Positions 35,799 to 45,560 of a stretch of DNA of 64,000 nucleotides are shown piece after piece. The DNA comes from Lysinibacillus sp. OF-1. Its GTDB lineage: Bacteria > Bacillota > Bacilli > Bacillales_A > Planococcaceae. Within the stretch, counting starts at the first letter, position 1. Every line of letters begins with the position of its first letter. The notes beneath the pieces were generated by a model, which saw only the letters and a program-made list of their open reading frames with translations, did no database searches and was not told where the DNA came from. The stretch is from contig NZ_CP102798.1 in NCBI RefSeq assembly GCF_028356935.1, positions 868,001-932,000 of the forward strand. The letters run 5' to 3'. The position numbers and the translations under genes were made by a program.

Positions 35799-36008
35799 TT
35801 AAATTTCCTCCAAGACGAAGTTCGGGCTTGCTTGTTCGTACTCTAAATAGTTACCTTCAAGCAGTTGAACGAACTCGATGTTGTAGTTACGGTCTTTTAG
35901 CTTTTGACGTACTTCGCGTTCTGAAGCAGCTTCAAGGTATAGACTTTTAGTGTTTTCGCGAACTGGAATCTCATTTGCATTTTCTTGATAATAAACTTTG
36001 TAAATCAT
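35799..36008 (-). CDS. rpoY: RNA polymerase epsilon subunit
   Basis: A 69-residue protein from ATG 36008, with GGAGAG upstream; the open frame extends 25 codons further without a ribosome site. It begins [19 protein letters not shown] and has the RpoY/YkzG pattern, including SLYLEA and IEFVQLLEG. Epsilon binds RNA polymerase in Firmicutes. The gene sits directly upstream of rnjA, as in B. subtilis, five bases apart. Confidence 0.94.
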   Translation of the reverse strand: MIYKVYYQENANEIPVRENTKSLYLEAASEREVRQKLKDRNYNIEFVQLLEGNYLEYEQASPNFVLEEI

Positions 36009-36254
36009 AGTTTGCTCTCCTTTAATTGCGTACAATTTTCTTGCACCTTTGACTACTACCACACACGTGCTACAAGAAAACAACGAATTTCCTTCATAAA
36101 GCCTTCATAAAGAAATGTACGTTTGTAATTCTTGTATCTCAAAGCTTCAGCTGTGCACTATGTTTTAAATTTATATAGGAAGTAGTGAGACAGTGGTTGC
36201 GTATAGCCAAATAAATGCATTTCCTTTATATTATCACGCAGTTCCTCTAAAATA

Positions 36255-36284
36255 AAGAAAAGCCCTTCAAATAATGAAGGGCAA
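36255..36284 (-). terminator. Terminator of the 23-codon peptide gene
   Basis: GCCCTTCA-TTAT-TGAAGGGC on the minus strand, followed by TTTTCTTTATTTT. Confidence 0.8.
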
Positions 36285-36287
36285 ATG

Positions 36288-36359
36288 TTAGGCAATTGAT
36301 TTTTTTCCGAGTACGCCACGAAGTTGCTTCAACAATTTCCGTTTTAGTTTCTTCAGCAT
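36288..36359 (-). CDS. 23-residue cationic amphipathic peptide
   Basis: A short open frame with AAGGAG 9 bases before its ATG. The product is MLKKLKRKLLKQLRGVLGKK followed by SIA: no acidic residue, 9 Lys/Arg, and leucines spaced to make one amphipathic helix. It has its own consensus promoter and terminator, giving a transcript of about 120 bases. It may bind membranes or RNA. Not recognised as a named family. Confidence 0.65.
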   Translation of the reverse strand: MLKKLKRKLLKQLRGVLGKKSIA

Positions 36360-36380
36360 GGCACATCACTCCTTAGGATC

Positions 36381-36409
36381 ATTATAATAAAAATTATTGT
36401 CTATGTAAA
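36381..36409 (-). promoter_or_regulatory. SigA-type promoter of the 23-codon peptide gene
   Basis: Minus strand: TTTACA (36409-36404), exactly 17 bases, TATAAT (36386-36381). Near-consensus; the start site would fall close to 36374. Confidence 0.8.
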
Positions 36410-36436
36410 GTCATTTACCTTGAAAGGATGCTATTT

Positions 36437-37225
36437 ATGGAAATGGTTAATAAAATGAACAAAATTTTGTTTTTTGATGTAGATGGTACGCTTTATAACA
36501 GTGAAAAAAAATTACCTGCATCTGCAAAAGAGGCGCTTTTGGCAGCACGTCGAAATGGCTATGAACTGGCAATTGCAACAGGACGAGCTCCGTTTATGAT
36601 TGAGTCACTACTAGAAGAATTAGAAATTGATACGTATGTTACTTTCAATGGACAATATGTTGTATACAAGGGTGAAGTTGTCTATACAAATGGCATTGAA
36701 AAGGAAGAACTAGCAAAAATCATTGCCTTTGGTGAGGCTCGTAATGAACCAGTAGTATTTTTAGATGATAAACGTATGATTGCCTCTATTAACGATCATC
36801 ATATGGTAGCTGAGAGCTTAGATACACTGAAATATCCATATCCAGCATTAGACTCTTCTTATTATATGCAGAACAATGTATATCAAACACTTATTTTTAT
36901 GGAAGAAAAAGATGAATCTTTATATTGTGAGACATTCCCAAATGTTCAATTCATACGATGGCATCGCTATTCTTGTGATATTTTACCAAAAGGTGGCTCA
37001 AAGGCTGCTGGTATCGAAAAGGTGCTAGAAAGAATGGGCATCACTTTACAAGATGCTTTTGCTTTTGGAGATGGTATAAACGATATTGAAATGCTGCAAG
37101 CTGTTGGGACAAGTGTTGCCATGGGGAATGGTCATGAGAGAGTGAAGGCGGTGGCACATCATATTGCCGACCATGTAGATGAGGATGGTCTTGCAAAAAT
37201 CATGCGCAAGCTAGTAATTATATAA
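36437..37225 (+). CDS. ykrA: HAD-family (Cof-type) phosphatase YkrA
   Basis: A 262-residue protein from ATG 36437, which is 8 bases after GAAAGGA; ATG 36428 overlaps that ribosome site. HAD motif I is FFDVDGTLYNS, motif II is AIATGR, and motif III/IV is KGGSKAAGIEKVLE with FGDGINDIEMLQ. The C2B cap domain in the middle makes it a Cof-type hydrolase acting on small phosphorylated metabolites. Its position after rpoY and before def matches ykrA of B. subtilis. Substrate unknown. Confidence 0.88.
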   Translation: MEMVNKMNKILFFDVDGTLYNSEKKLPASAKEALLAARRNGYELAIATGRAPFMIESLLEELEIDTYVTFNGQYVVYKGEVVYTNGIEKEELAKIIAFGEARNEPVVFLDDKRMIASINDHHMVAESLDTLKYPYPALDSSYYMQNNVYQTLIFMEEKDESLYCETFPNVQFIRWHRYSCDILPKGGSKAAGIEKVLERMGITLQDAFAFGDGINDIEMLQAVGTSVAMGNGHERVKAVAHHIADHVDEDGLAKIMRKLVII

Positions 37226-37227
37226 AA

Positions 37228-37268
37228 AAACAACTAGTTGGAAAAATTTCAACTAGTTGTTTTTTTAT
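37228..37268. terminator. Bidirectional terminator between ykrA and DeoR gene
   Basis: ACAACTAGTTGGA / TTCAACTAGTTGT with A/T flanks on both sides, between convergent genes. Confidence 0.85.
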
Positions 37269-37273
37269 TATGA

Positions 37274-38041
37274 CTAGTTTTCCTCAATGTTGACGACTTT
37301 TATTTGAATGCTTTTATCGGAAAAATGCTGAATCGTCTTTTTAGAAAGTGCATTGTCTGTGATAATGACATCTATGTCAGTCAAAGGACAAACTTGAATC
37401 GCTACATCCTTATTAAATTTGGAGGAATCTGTAGCAACGTAAACTGTTTGGGAGATAGAGATAATTTGTTTTCTAGTAATTGCCTCATCCAAACTAAAAT
37501 CAGAAATACCTTTTTCAATGGAAACGCCACTAGCACATATAAACGCTTTATTGATATTCAAATGTTCAAAGCGGAATAAAAACTCATTCGATGTCACTGA
37601 TTTTTCGGAATGACGAACTTTACCACCGATTAGTATAACCTCAATATTAGAGCCGATTAGATCAAATGCTATAGGTAGTGAGTTTGTTACTACTGTTAAT
37701 TTTTCCTTGTTCAATAAAAAGGGGGTCATTTGATAGGTAGTGGTTCCACTATCGACAAAAATACACTCCCCATTTTCCACGAGTGAGGCACAAGCTTTGG
37801 CAATGGCGATTTTCTCTGCTAACTGCTCATGAAGTCTTTGATCGATTATTCCCTCAACAGGCTCAATATATTTAATACCCCCATAAAACTTTTCAATTTT
37901 CTTATCATGCATCAGCTGTTGGACATCGCGGCGAATTGTTTCCATCGAAACATTAAATTCTTTTGTGAGTGTTACTAACTTAACAACCTTATGTTGTCTT
38001 ACATACTGCAAAATTTGATGTTGTCTTTCTATCATATACAT
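37274..38041 (-). CDS. DeoR-family regulator of the phosphonate operon
   Basis: A 255-residue protein. The N-terminal winged helix reads RQHQILQYVRQHKVVKLVTLTKEFNVSMETIRRDVQQL, a DeoR signature. The C-terminal domain (about 75-240) is the DeoR sensor fold with FVDSGTTTYQM, VVTNSLPIA and VILIGGKVR. DeoR proteins usually sense a sugar phosphate or related phosphorylated intermediate. Divergent from the 2-aminoethylphosphonate operon, so it probably controls that operon. Its own upstream region holds a tandem array of 11-base repeats. GAGGTG precedes the ATG. Confidence 0.87.
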   Translation of the reverse strand: MYMIERQHQILQYVRQHKVVKLVTLTKEFNVSMETIRRDVQQLMHDKKIEKFYGGIKYIEPVEGIIDQRLHEQLAEKIAIAKACASLVENGECIFVDSGTTTYQMTPFLLNKEKLTVVTNSLPIAFDLIGSNIEVILIGGKVRHSEKSVTSNEFLFRFEHLNINKAFICASGVSIEKGISDFSLDEAITRKQIISISQTVYVATDSSKFNKDVAIQVCPLTDIDVIITDNALSKKTIQHFSDKSIQIKVVNIEEN

Positions 38042-38060
38042 GTTATCACCTCTACTAGAT

Positions 38061-38124
38061 ATTTACTCAAAATAATCATAACTTTGTCAACACTTAGTCA
38101 GAATTTACTCAACATTTACACAAA
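38061..38124. promoter_or_regulatory. Tandem 11-bp repeats, candidate DeoR operator
   Basis: Four contiguous 11-mers start at 38081, 38092, 38103 and 38114: ACTTTGTCAAC, ACTTAGTCAGA, ATTTACTCAAC and ATTTACACAAA. A further exact copy of ATTTACTCAA starts at 38061. All copies face the same side of the helix. Confidence 0.6.
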
Positions 38125-38186
38125 AATGCATTTTCCTTTACAAATGGTCACTATACTAAAGCTAAGAACTGAGAGAGGTGACCAAT

Positions 38187-38939
38187 TTGTTAGAGCTAAA
38201 AAATATCGCAAAAAGCTATAAAAATAAGAAAGTTTTAGTAGATATCAATGTAACCATCGAATCAGGTGAAATCATTTCGTTACTAGGGCCAAGTGGTTGT
38301 GGTAAAACTACCTTGCTCAATATCATCTTAGGGCTTGTAGATCAAACGGCTGGACAGCTTGTCTACAATGGACAAGATATATCCAAGCAGTCGATGCAAG
38401 AAAGAGGGTTTAATATTGTGTTTCAGGATTTTGCGTTATTTCCTCATTTAAATGCATACGACAATATCGTTTATGGTTTGAAAAATAAGAACGTGCAAAT
38501 GTCCAAAGAGGAGATACAAGAATATATCGATTTTTTAGAGCTAACACCTCATCTGCAGAAAAAGATTCACGAATTATCTGGTGGGCAAAAACAACGAGTT
38601 TCCATTGCGAGGACACTTGTGATGCAGCCTAAAATACTATTGTTAGATGAGCCACTAAGTGCATTAGATGGCGTCATTAAGGAATCCATCAAGGAGCGTA
38701 TTAAATCTATTGCCCGTGAATTTAAATTGACAACCATTATCGTGACACATGATCCAGAAGAAGCCCTCACATTATCTGATAAAGTCATGATTATTAATGA
38801 GGGAACAGTTGCTCAATTTGGTACACCTCATGAAATAGTAACAGCACCAAAAAATCAATTTATTGAGGATTTTATTTTAAGGCAGCTTCATATTAAGCGA
38901 CATAACATCTATCAATTGTTTGGAGAAACATATGCTTAA
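38187..38939 (+). CDS. 2-Aminoethylphosphonate ABC transporter ATPase (PhnT-like)
   Basis: A 250-residue ATPase from TTG 38187; GAGAGGTG lies 7 bases upstream, which overlaps the alternative GTG 38178. Walker A is GPSGCGKT (34-41), the signature is ELSGGQKQRVSIARTL and Walker B is [12 protein letters not shown]. It belongs to the same family as PotA and PhnT. Paired with a fused permease and a binding protein. The downstream phnW and phnX genes make 2-aminoethylphosphonate the likely substrate. Confidence 0.86.
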   Translation: MLELKNIAKSYKNKKVLVDINVTIESGEIISLLGPSGCGKTTLLNIILGLVDQTAGQLVYNGQDISKQSMQERGFNIVFQDFALFPHLNAYDNIVYGLKNKNVQMSKEEIQEYIDFLELTPHLQKKIHELSGGQKQRVSIARTLVMQPKILLLDEPLSALDGVIKESIKERIKSIAREFKLTTIIVTHDPEEALTLSDKVMIINEGTVAQFGTPHEIVTAPKNQFIEDFILRQLHIKRHNIYQLFGETYA

Positions 38940-40563
38940 AACGAATAAAATGATGAAATTGATTTTTCTACCGATTCTTATTTTTTTCCTATTCTTTTTA
39001 ATTGTGCCATTACTTTATATGTTTTGGCAGTCTTTCAAAATAGGAAATGTGGTGACCATTCAAAATTATATAGATGCTTTACAAAATACCGAAATTCGAG
39101 AAGCCTTTATCAATAGCTTTAAAGTTTCTTTTGTAGCCTCAGTGATTACAACCATTTTAGCTTTTTTATTGGCCTATGCTGTTCATTTTACAACGATGCA
39201 TCGCCATGCGAAAAAGCTTGTGCAAATAGGCATTACTTTGCCCATGCTTCTGCCAACCATCACCTATGGTTTTGTGCTGATTTATACATTTGGTAATCAA
39301 GGAATTCTAACGAAATTAGTGGGGCAACCCCTTTTTACAATTTACGGGTACAACGGTTTGGTGCTTGGTTACGTTTTATACACATTGCCAGTCGCTTTTA
39401 TTTTAATGCAAAACTCCATGCAATATATCGACAAACGATTTTTACTGGTTTCCATGTTAATGCATGATCATTCACTTCGTCGCTTTTATCATACTGTATT
39501 CCGTCCAATGTTAGGTACGATTGGTGGTGCTTTTATTTTAACGTTTATTTTAAGCTTCACAGACTTTGGTATACCCGCATCTGTTGGTGGAAATTACACA
39601 GTGATTGCCACTGAACTTTATCAAGCGATGTTAGGCTCCATTGTCCATTTTGAGCGTGGCGCAGTGATATCAGTGTTAATGCTAGTACCTGCCGTACTTG
39701 GTGTTGCCCTATTAACAATTTTAGAGCGTTTCAATTTTCACTATAAACAAGGTGGGCGAAGTGACCTTGTAAAGCATCGTCTGCGTGACACGTTGTTTAC
39801 TATTTATTCAATTGTCTGTGTGACGATCGTATTCATCATTTTTGTAACGATGTTTATTGTGCCTTTTACGAAAGGCTATCCATATAACTTCAGCTTTACA
39901 TTAGAGCATGTTCAAAATGTACTAGCAGAGAAGGATTTAATAAAGGTATATGTCAATTCTCTTATCGTGGCAGTATTAACGGCTATATTAGGCGTGGTCA
40001 TTACATTTCTGTCAGCGCTACTCAATGTTCGAACACCGTTAAAAGGAAGAAAAAGCTTAGATGTAGCCTCCATGATTACAAATACAGTACCAGGAATGGT
40101 GCTTGGATTGTCCTACTTGTTTTTCTTTAATGGAAGTTCATTAAAAGGTACATTTTTCATCATTGTTGCATGTAATATTGTCCATTTTTTTACGACACCT
40201 TATTTAATGGCGAAAAATTCATTACAAAAGATGGACCCTACATGGGAAGTGACAGCTGAGCTATTAAAGGATTCTTGGTTAAAAACCGTTAGACGAATTA
40301 TTTTGCCGAATATTAGACCGACGATTTATCAAATGTTTAGTTACTTTTTTTTAAATGCTATGGTCACGGTTAGTGGTGTTATTTTCCTTGTCAGCACGAA
40401 GACAATGCTTGTCTCAACACGCATCAAAGAGCTTCAGCATTTCGCAAAGTACACCGATATTTTTGTACTATCGATATTTATTTTATGTACAAACCTCATT
40501 GTGAAATTAGGTTGTGATTATATAACAGCACATAAAGAAAAAGCGGAGGAGATATCAAAATGA
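38932..40563 (+). CDS. Fused two-domain permease for 2-aminoethylphosphonate (PhnUV-like)
   Basis: A 543-residue permease from ATG 38932, with GGAG 6 bases upstream. It contains two complete binding-protein-dependent permease domains in one chain, each with six helices. The first half carries the docking-loop segment LVSMLMHDHSLRRFYHTVFRPMLGTIGGAFI. The second half carries its counterpart EVTAELLKDSWLKTVRRIILPNIRPTIYQM. Fused permeases of this kind occur in phosphonate and iron importers. It overlaps the ATPase gene by 8 bases and the binding-protein gene by 4. Confidence 0.88.
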   Translation: MLKTNKMMKLIFLPILIFFLFFLIVPLLYMFWQSFKIGNVVTIQNYIDALQNTEIREAFINSFKVSFVASVITTILAFLLAYAVHFTTMHRHAKKLVQIGITLPMLLPTITYGFVLIYTFGNQGILTKLVGQPLFTIYGYNGLVLGYVLYTLPVAFILMQNSMQYIDKRFLLVSMLMHDHSLRRFYHTVFRPMLGTIGGAFILTFILSFTDFGIPASVGGNYTVIATELYQAMLGSIVHFERGAVISVLMLVPAVLGVALLTILERFNFHYKQGGRSDLVKHRLRDTLFTIYSIVCVTIVFIIFVTMFIVPFTKGYPYNFSFTLEHVQNVLAEKDLIKVYVNSLIVAVLTAILGVVITFLSALLNVRTPLKGRKSLDVASMITNTVPGMVLGLSYLFFFNGSSLKGTFFIIVACNIVHFFTTPYLMAKNSLQKMDPTWEVTAELLKDSWLKTVRRIILPNIRPTIYQMFSYFFLNAMVTVSGVIFLVSTKTMLVSTRIKELQHFAKYTDIFVLSIFILCTNLIVKLGCDYITAHKEKAEEISK

Positions 40564-41546
40564 ACAAGTCAACAAGCATGATGTTAGGGACAATTAGTGC
40601 AGCGGCGGTTGTTTTAGCTGCGTGTGGAGGGGCTGCAGCTGATTCCAAAGAGCAAGTCATTATTTATTCAAATGCTGATGATGAAGCAATTGAAGTAATG
40701 GAATCCACATTAGATGATAAGGGCTATCAAGGGAAGTATTTAATCCAATCATTCGGTACTTCTGAGTTAGGTGGCAAAATGATGGCAGAAGGGACAGATA
40801 TTGAAGCAGATGTTGTCACGATGGCTTCCTATTTTATAGAAAGTGCTCAAACCTCTAAAGCCATGTTTGTAGATATTTCTTCGGACTTAAAGCCACTTGA
40901 TGGAGGAGTTACATATGCACTGCCGATTTTAGGCAATGTTGGCTCCATCTTTATTAATACAGAGGTATTGCAACAAAAAGGGCTAGCAATACCGAAATCG
41001 ATTAAGGATTTGACAGACCCTGCTTACAAGGAATTAGTATCCTTCCCAAATATTATGGATTCCTCAACAGGCTGGCTTTTAGTACAAGCCATTATAAAGG
41101 AATATGGTGACGATGAAGGACAAAAGGTGTTAGCTGATTTAATTAAAAATGCTGGCCCACATATTGAAAGCTCAGGTTCTGGCCCTATCAAAAAGGTGAA
41201 AACTGGTGAGGTTGCTGCAGGCTTTGGTTTACGTATTCAAGCGATTGATGCTAAAAACGAAGGATTGCCAATTGAATATATTGACCCGACAGAAGGAAAC
41301 TTCACTTTAACGGAATCTGTGGCTGTTGTGGATAAAGAAGGTGATGAGGCTTTAGCTAAAGAAATGGCAAAGGTGATCGCAACGGAGGCTCGCAGTGGTT
41401 TATTGGAGCAATATCCTGTAGCTCTATATGAAGGGGAACAGGTAAAGGATGAGTATGTTCCAGCTTATTTAAAAAAATGGGATACAACATTAACGGTTGA
41501 TTTATTAGAAAAACATCAAGCCTTCTTTAAAGAAGCGCAGCGATAA
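40560..41546 (+). CDS. Phosphonate-binding lipoprotein (PhnS-like)
   Basis: A 328-residue lipoprotein. The lipobox is LAAC (VLAACGG) with the lipid cysteine at residue 22. The mature part has the pattern of extracellular family-1-type binding proteins: VIIYSNADDEAIEVMESTL, ADVVTMASYF and FGLRIQAIDAKNEGLPIEYIDPTEGNFTLTESVAV, a type-2 periplasmic binding fold. Context points to 2-aminoethylphosphonate. Overlaps the permease gene stop. Confidence 0.87.
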   Translation: MNKSTSMMLGTISAAAVVLAACGGAAADSKEQVIIYSNADDEAIEVMESTLDDKGYQGKYLIQSFGTSELGGKMMAEGTDIEADVVTMASYFIESAQTSKAMFVDISSDLKPLDGGVTYALPILGNVGSIFINTEVLQQKGLAIPKSIKDLTDPAYKELVSFPNIMDSSTGWLLVQAIIKEYGDDEGQKVLADLIKNAGPHIESSGSGPIKKVKTGEVAAGFGLRIQAIDAKNEGLPIEYIDPTEGNFTLTESVAVVDKEGDEALAKEMAKVIATEARSGLLEQYPVALYEGEQVKDEYVPAYLKKWDTTLTVDLLEKHQAFFKEAQR

Positions 41547-41559
41547 GGAGTTATAGCAG

Positions 41560-42660
41560 ATGAGTAACTATAAATTATTGACACCAGGACCATTGACAAC
41601 AACTGAAGCGGTAAAACAGGAAATGTTAAAAGATCGTTGTACATGGGATGACGACTATAAAAATGTGACACAAGTGATTCGCAAGCAACTTTTAGCGTTA
41701 GCTCATGTCGAGGAGCCTGAATATACTACGGTGCTTATGCAAGGAAGTGGAAGCTTTGTCGTAGAGTCTGTACTAACAACTGCGATTGGTGATAACGATA
41801 AAGTACTAATTCTAACAAATGGTGCTTATGGTGAGCGAATTGTTGAAATGGCTAACGTTTTAAAGTTACAACATGTTGTTTATAGTGTCCCTTACGATGA
41901 ACAGCCATCCTCATTAGAAGTTCAAGCTTTTCTTGAAAAAGATGCAAGTATTACACATGTAGCCGTAGTGCATTGTGAGACAACTACTGGTATTTTAAAT
42001 CCAATAAAAGAAATAGGAGAAGTTGTTCATTTATTCGATAAAACGTTTATCGTGGATGCGATGAGTAGCTTTGGTGGTGTACCGATGGATGTATCCAATT
42101 TGCATATTGATTTTTGCATTAGTAGTGCCAATAAATGTATTCAAGGTGTGCCAGGTTTTGGATTTGTTATCGCGAACACAAAAGCTTTAGAAAAATGTAA
42201 AGGACAAGCCCGTAGCGTAGCATTAGACTTGTATAGCCAATGGGAAGTGATGAAGCAAGATGGAAAGTGGCGTTTCACATCACCTACTCATGTAGTGGCA
42301 GCTTTTGCGAAGGCGCTTGAGGAGTTAATCGATGAAGGTGGAATCGATGCCCGCCATAAGCGCTATGCGCATAATAATCATATACTTCGCTCTCGTTTGT
42401 CAGTGCTTGGGTTTGAAGCGTACGTTTCAAAAGAGCTTCAATCACCTATTATTACAACATTTTTATTCCCACACAACGAGTTTACTTTTGAGCATTTTTA
42501 TCAGGAAATGAAAAAAGAGGGTTTTGTCATCTATCCTGGTAAGTTGACTGATGTGGATACATTCCGTATTGGCAATATTGGTGATATTCATGAGGAAGAT
42601 ATGCTGACGTTATGTGAGGTTATAGAAAATTATATGGTGGTGAAAACGAATGAAAATTGA
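41560..42660 (+). CDS. phnW: 2-Aminoethylphosphonate-pyruvate transaminase PhnW
   Basis: A 366-residue PLP-dependent aminotransferase of class V type. It begins LLTPGPLTTTEAVKQEML and contains RCTWDDDYKNVTQVIRKQLL, as in PhnW. The PLP lysine is in SSANKCIQGVPGFGFV. It converts 2-aminoethylphosphonate and pyruvate to phosphonoacetaldehyde and alanine. Its stop overlaps the start of phnX by 11 bases, so the pathway enzymes are coupled. RBS AAGGAG. Confidence 0.94.
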   Translation: MSNYKLLTPGPLTTTEAVKQEMLKDRCTWDDDYKNVTQVIRKQLLALAHVEEPEYTTVLMQGSGSFVVESVLTTAIGDNDKVLILTNGAYGERIVEMANVLKLQHVVYSVPYDEQPSSLEVQAFLEKDASITHVAVVHCETTTGILNPIKEIGEVVHLFDKTFIVDAMSSFGGVPMDVSNLHIDFCISSANKCIQGVPGFGFVIANTKALEKCKGQARSVALDLYSQWEVMKQDGKWRFTSPTHVVAAFAKALEELIDEGGIDARHKRYAHNNHILRSRLSVLGFEAYVSKELQSPIITTFLFPHNEFTFEHFYQEMKKEGFVIYPGKLTDVDTFRIGNIGDIHEEDMLTLCEVIENYMVVKTNEN

Positions 42661-43444
42661 AACGGTTATTTTGGATTGGGCAGGAACAGCAGTAGATTTT
42701 GGTTGCTTTGCCCCTGTAAATGTTTTTTTAACAATTTTTGAAGATGCAGGTGTCACAGTTACACTGGAAGAGGCTCGTAAACCAATGGGGATGCTGAAAA
42801 TTGACCATATCCGTACGATGCTGGAAATGCCAAGAATTGCTGAAGGATGGCAACGTGTGCATGGACAAGCCTTTACAGAAGAAAATGTAAGTGCATTATA
42901 CAAGCAGTTCGAAACAAAGTTAATGGAATCGTTGGCAACTTATACAGATCCTATCCAGCATGTGAAAGCGACCGTACAGCAATTGAGAGAAGCGGGAATT
43001 CGAATTGGCTCAACGACAGGCTATACTGATTCCATGATGGAAGTAGTGACAAGACATGCAGCTGACAAGGGTTATCAACCTGATTTTCTCGTAACACCTA
43101 CACAGATAGGGGATAAAGGACGACCATACCCATTCATGATTTTTAAAAATATGGAGGCATTAGGGTCAAAAGCAACAAAGCAAGTTGTGAAGGTTGGCGA
43201 TACAACCTCAGATATAATGGAGGCCTTGAATGCAGGTGTTTGGGCTGTTGGTGTTATTATTGGAAGTTCAGAAATGGGACTTTCCGAAGCAGAGTTCCAA
43301 GCATTAACTGCTGAAGAACAACAGCAAGTGATAGCGAAAACGAAATGCATTTTTGAAGAAACTGGCGCTCATTATACGATTGAAACTATGGCAGAGCTAC
43401 CTGCGTTAATTGAAACGATTAATGAACGTATAACTAGAATATAA
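42650..43444 (+). CDS. phnX: Phosphonoacetaldehyde hydrolase PhnX (phosphonatase)
   Basis: A 264-residue HAD enzyme. The nucleophile Asp9 lies in ILDWAGTAVDFG, and Lys50 in GMLKIDHIRTML is probably the Schiff-base lysine unique to phosphonatases. Later motifs are GSTTGYTDSMM and VGDTTSDIMEALNAG. It cleaves the C-P bond, releasing acetaldehyde and phosphate. It is the second step of 2-aminoethylphosphonate breakdown and the last gene of the operon, followed by a bidirectional terminator. Confidence 0.94.
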   Translation: MKIETVILDWAGTAVDFGCFAPVNVFLTIFEDAGVTVTLEEARKPMGMLKIDHIRTMLEMPRIAEGWQRVHGQAFTEENVSALYKQFETKLMESLATYTDPIQHVKATVQQLREAGIRIGSTTGYTDSMMEVVTRHAADKGYQPDFLVTPTQIGDKGRPYPFMIFKNMEALGSKATKQVVKVGDTTSDIMEALNAGVWAVGVIIGSSEMGLSEAEFQALTAEEQQQVIAKTKCIFEETGAHYTIETMAELPALIETINERITRI

Positions 43445-43492
43445 ACAAAACAAACCTCGGCAGATGTGGATAACTGCCGAGGTTTGTTTTTA
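43445..43492. terminator. Bidirectional terminator between phnX and def
   Basis: AAACAAACCTCGGCAG / CTGCCGAGGTTTGTTT (43447-43462 with 43474-43489) and A/T flanks. Confidence 0.88.
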
Positions 43493-44047
43493 GTCTCGCT
43501 CATATGGGATTGAATCTGGTATTTCGGCAAATGGATTTTTTTCATTAATTCGGTCATAAAACATAACACCATTCAGATGGTCTAATTCATGCTGAAATGC
43601 AATAGCCGGCAATCCTTTAAGGCGCATCTTTTTCTCTTCACCATCAATTGTTTTAAATTTTACTGTGATGCGTGCATGACGTGGCACATACCCAGGAATA
43701 TTACGATCAACAGAAAGACATCCTTCTCCTGCTGATAGGTATGTGTTTTCGACAGAGTGGCTAACGATCTTTGGATTAATGGCCACAAAGCTTAATTGTT
43801 CGCCAGCCTCATCTTTTAAATGAAGGGCAAACATACGCTGTAAGCAATTTACCTGATTGGCAGCTAAGCCAATGCCACTACGCAAATTATATTTTTCGGC
43901 CATTTCAGGATCTTGGCTGTTGATTAAATATTGAAGCATATCCTCTGCAAGCTTTCTTGTTTCATCAGTTAAAGGGAATTTAACTTCCTCTGCTTTTGTG
44001 CGTAAAGTCGGATGACCTTCGCGGATAATATCATCCATTAAAATCAT
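43490..44047 (-). CDS. def: Peptide deformylase
   Basis: A 185-residue enzyme with all three motifs: GIGLAANQ (58-65), EGCLSV (108-113) and HELDH (153-157). The metal is bound by Cys110 and the two histidines. It removes the N-formyl group from new proteins. GAAAGGAAG precedes ATG 44047. Transcribed opposite to pdhA. The insertion typical of Firmicute deformylases is present around 40-57 (INSQDPEMAEKYNLR). Its position corresponds to ykrB/defB of B. subtilis. Confidence 0.96.
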   Translation of the reverse strand: MILMDDIIREGHPTLRTKAEEVKFPLTDETRKLAEDMLQYLINSQDPEMAEKYNLRSGIGLAANQVNCLQRMFALHLKDEAGEQLSFVAINPKIVSHSVENTYLSAGEGCLSVDRNIPGYVPRHARITVKFKTIDGEEKKMRLKGLPAIAFQHELDHLNGVMFYDRINEKNPFAEIPDSIPYERD

Positions 44048-45557
<1,510 letters not shown>

Positions 45558-45560
45558 CCT

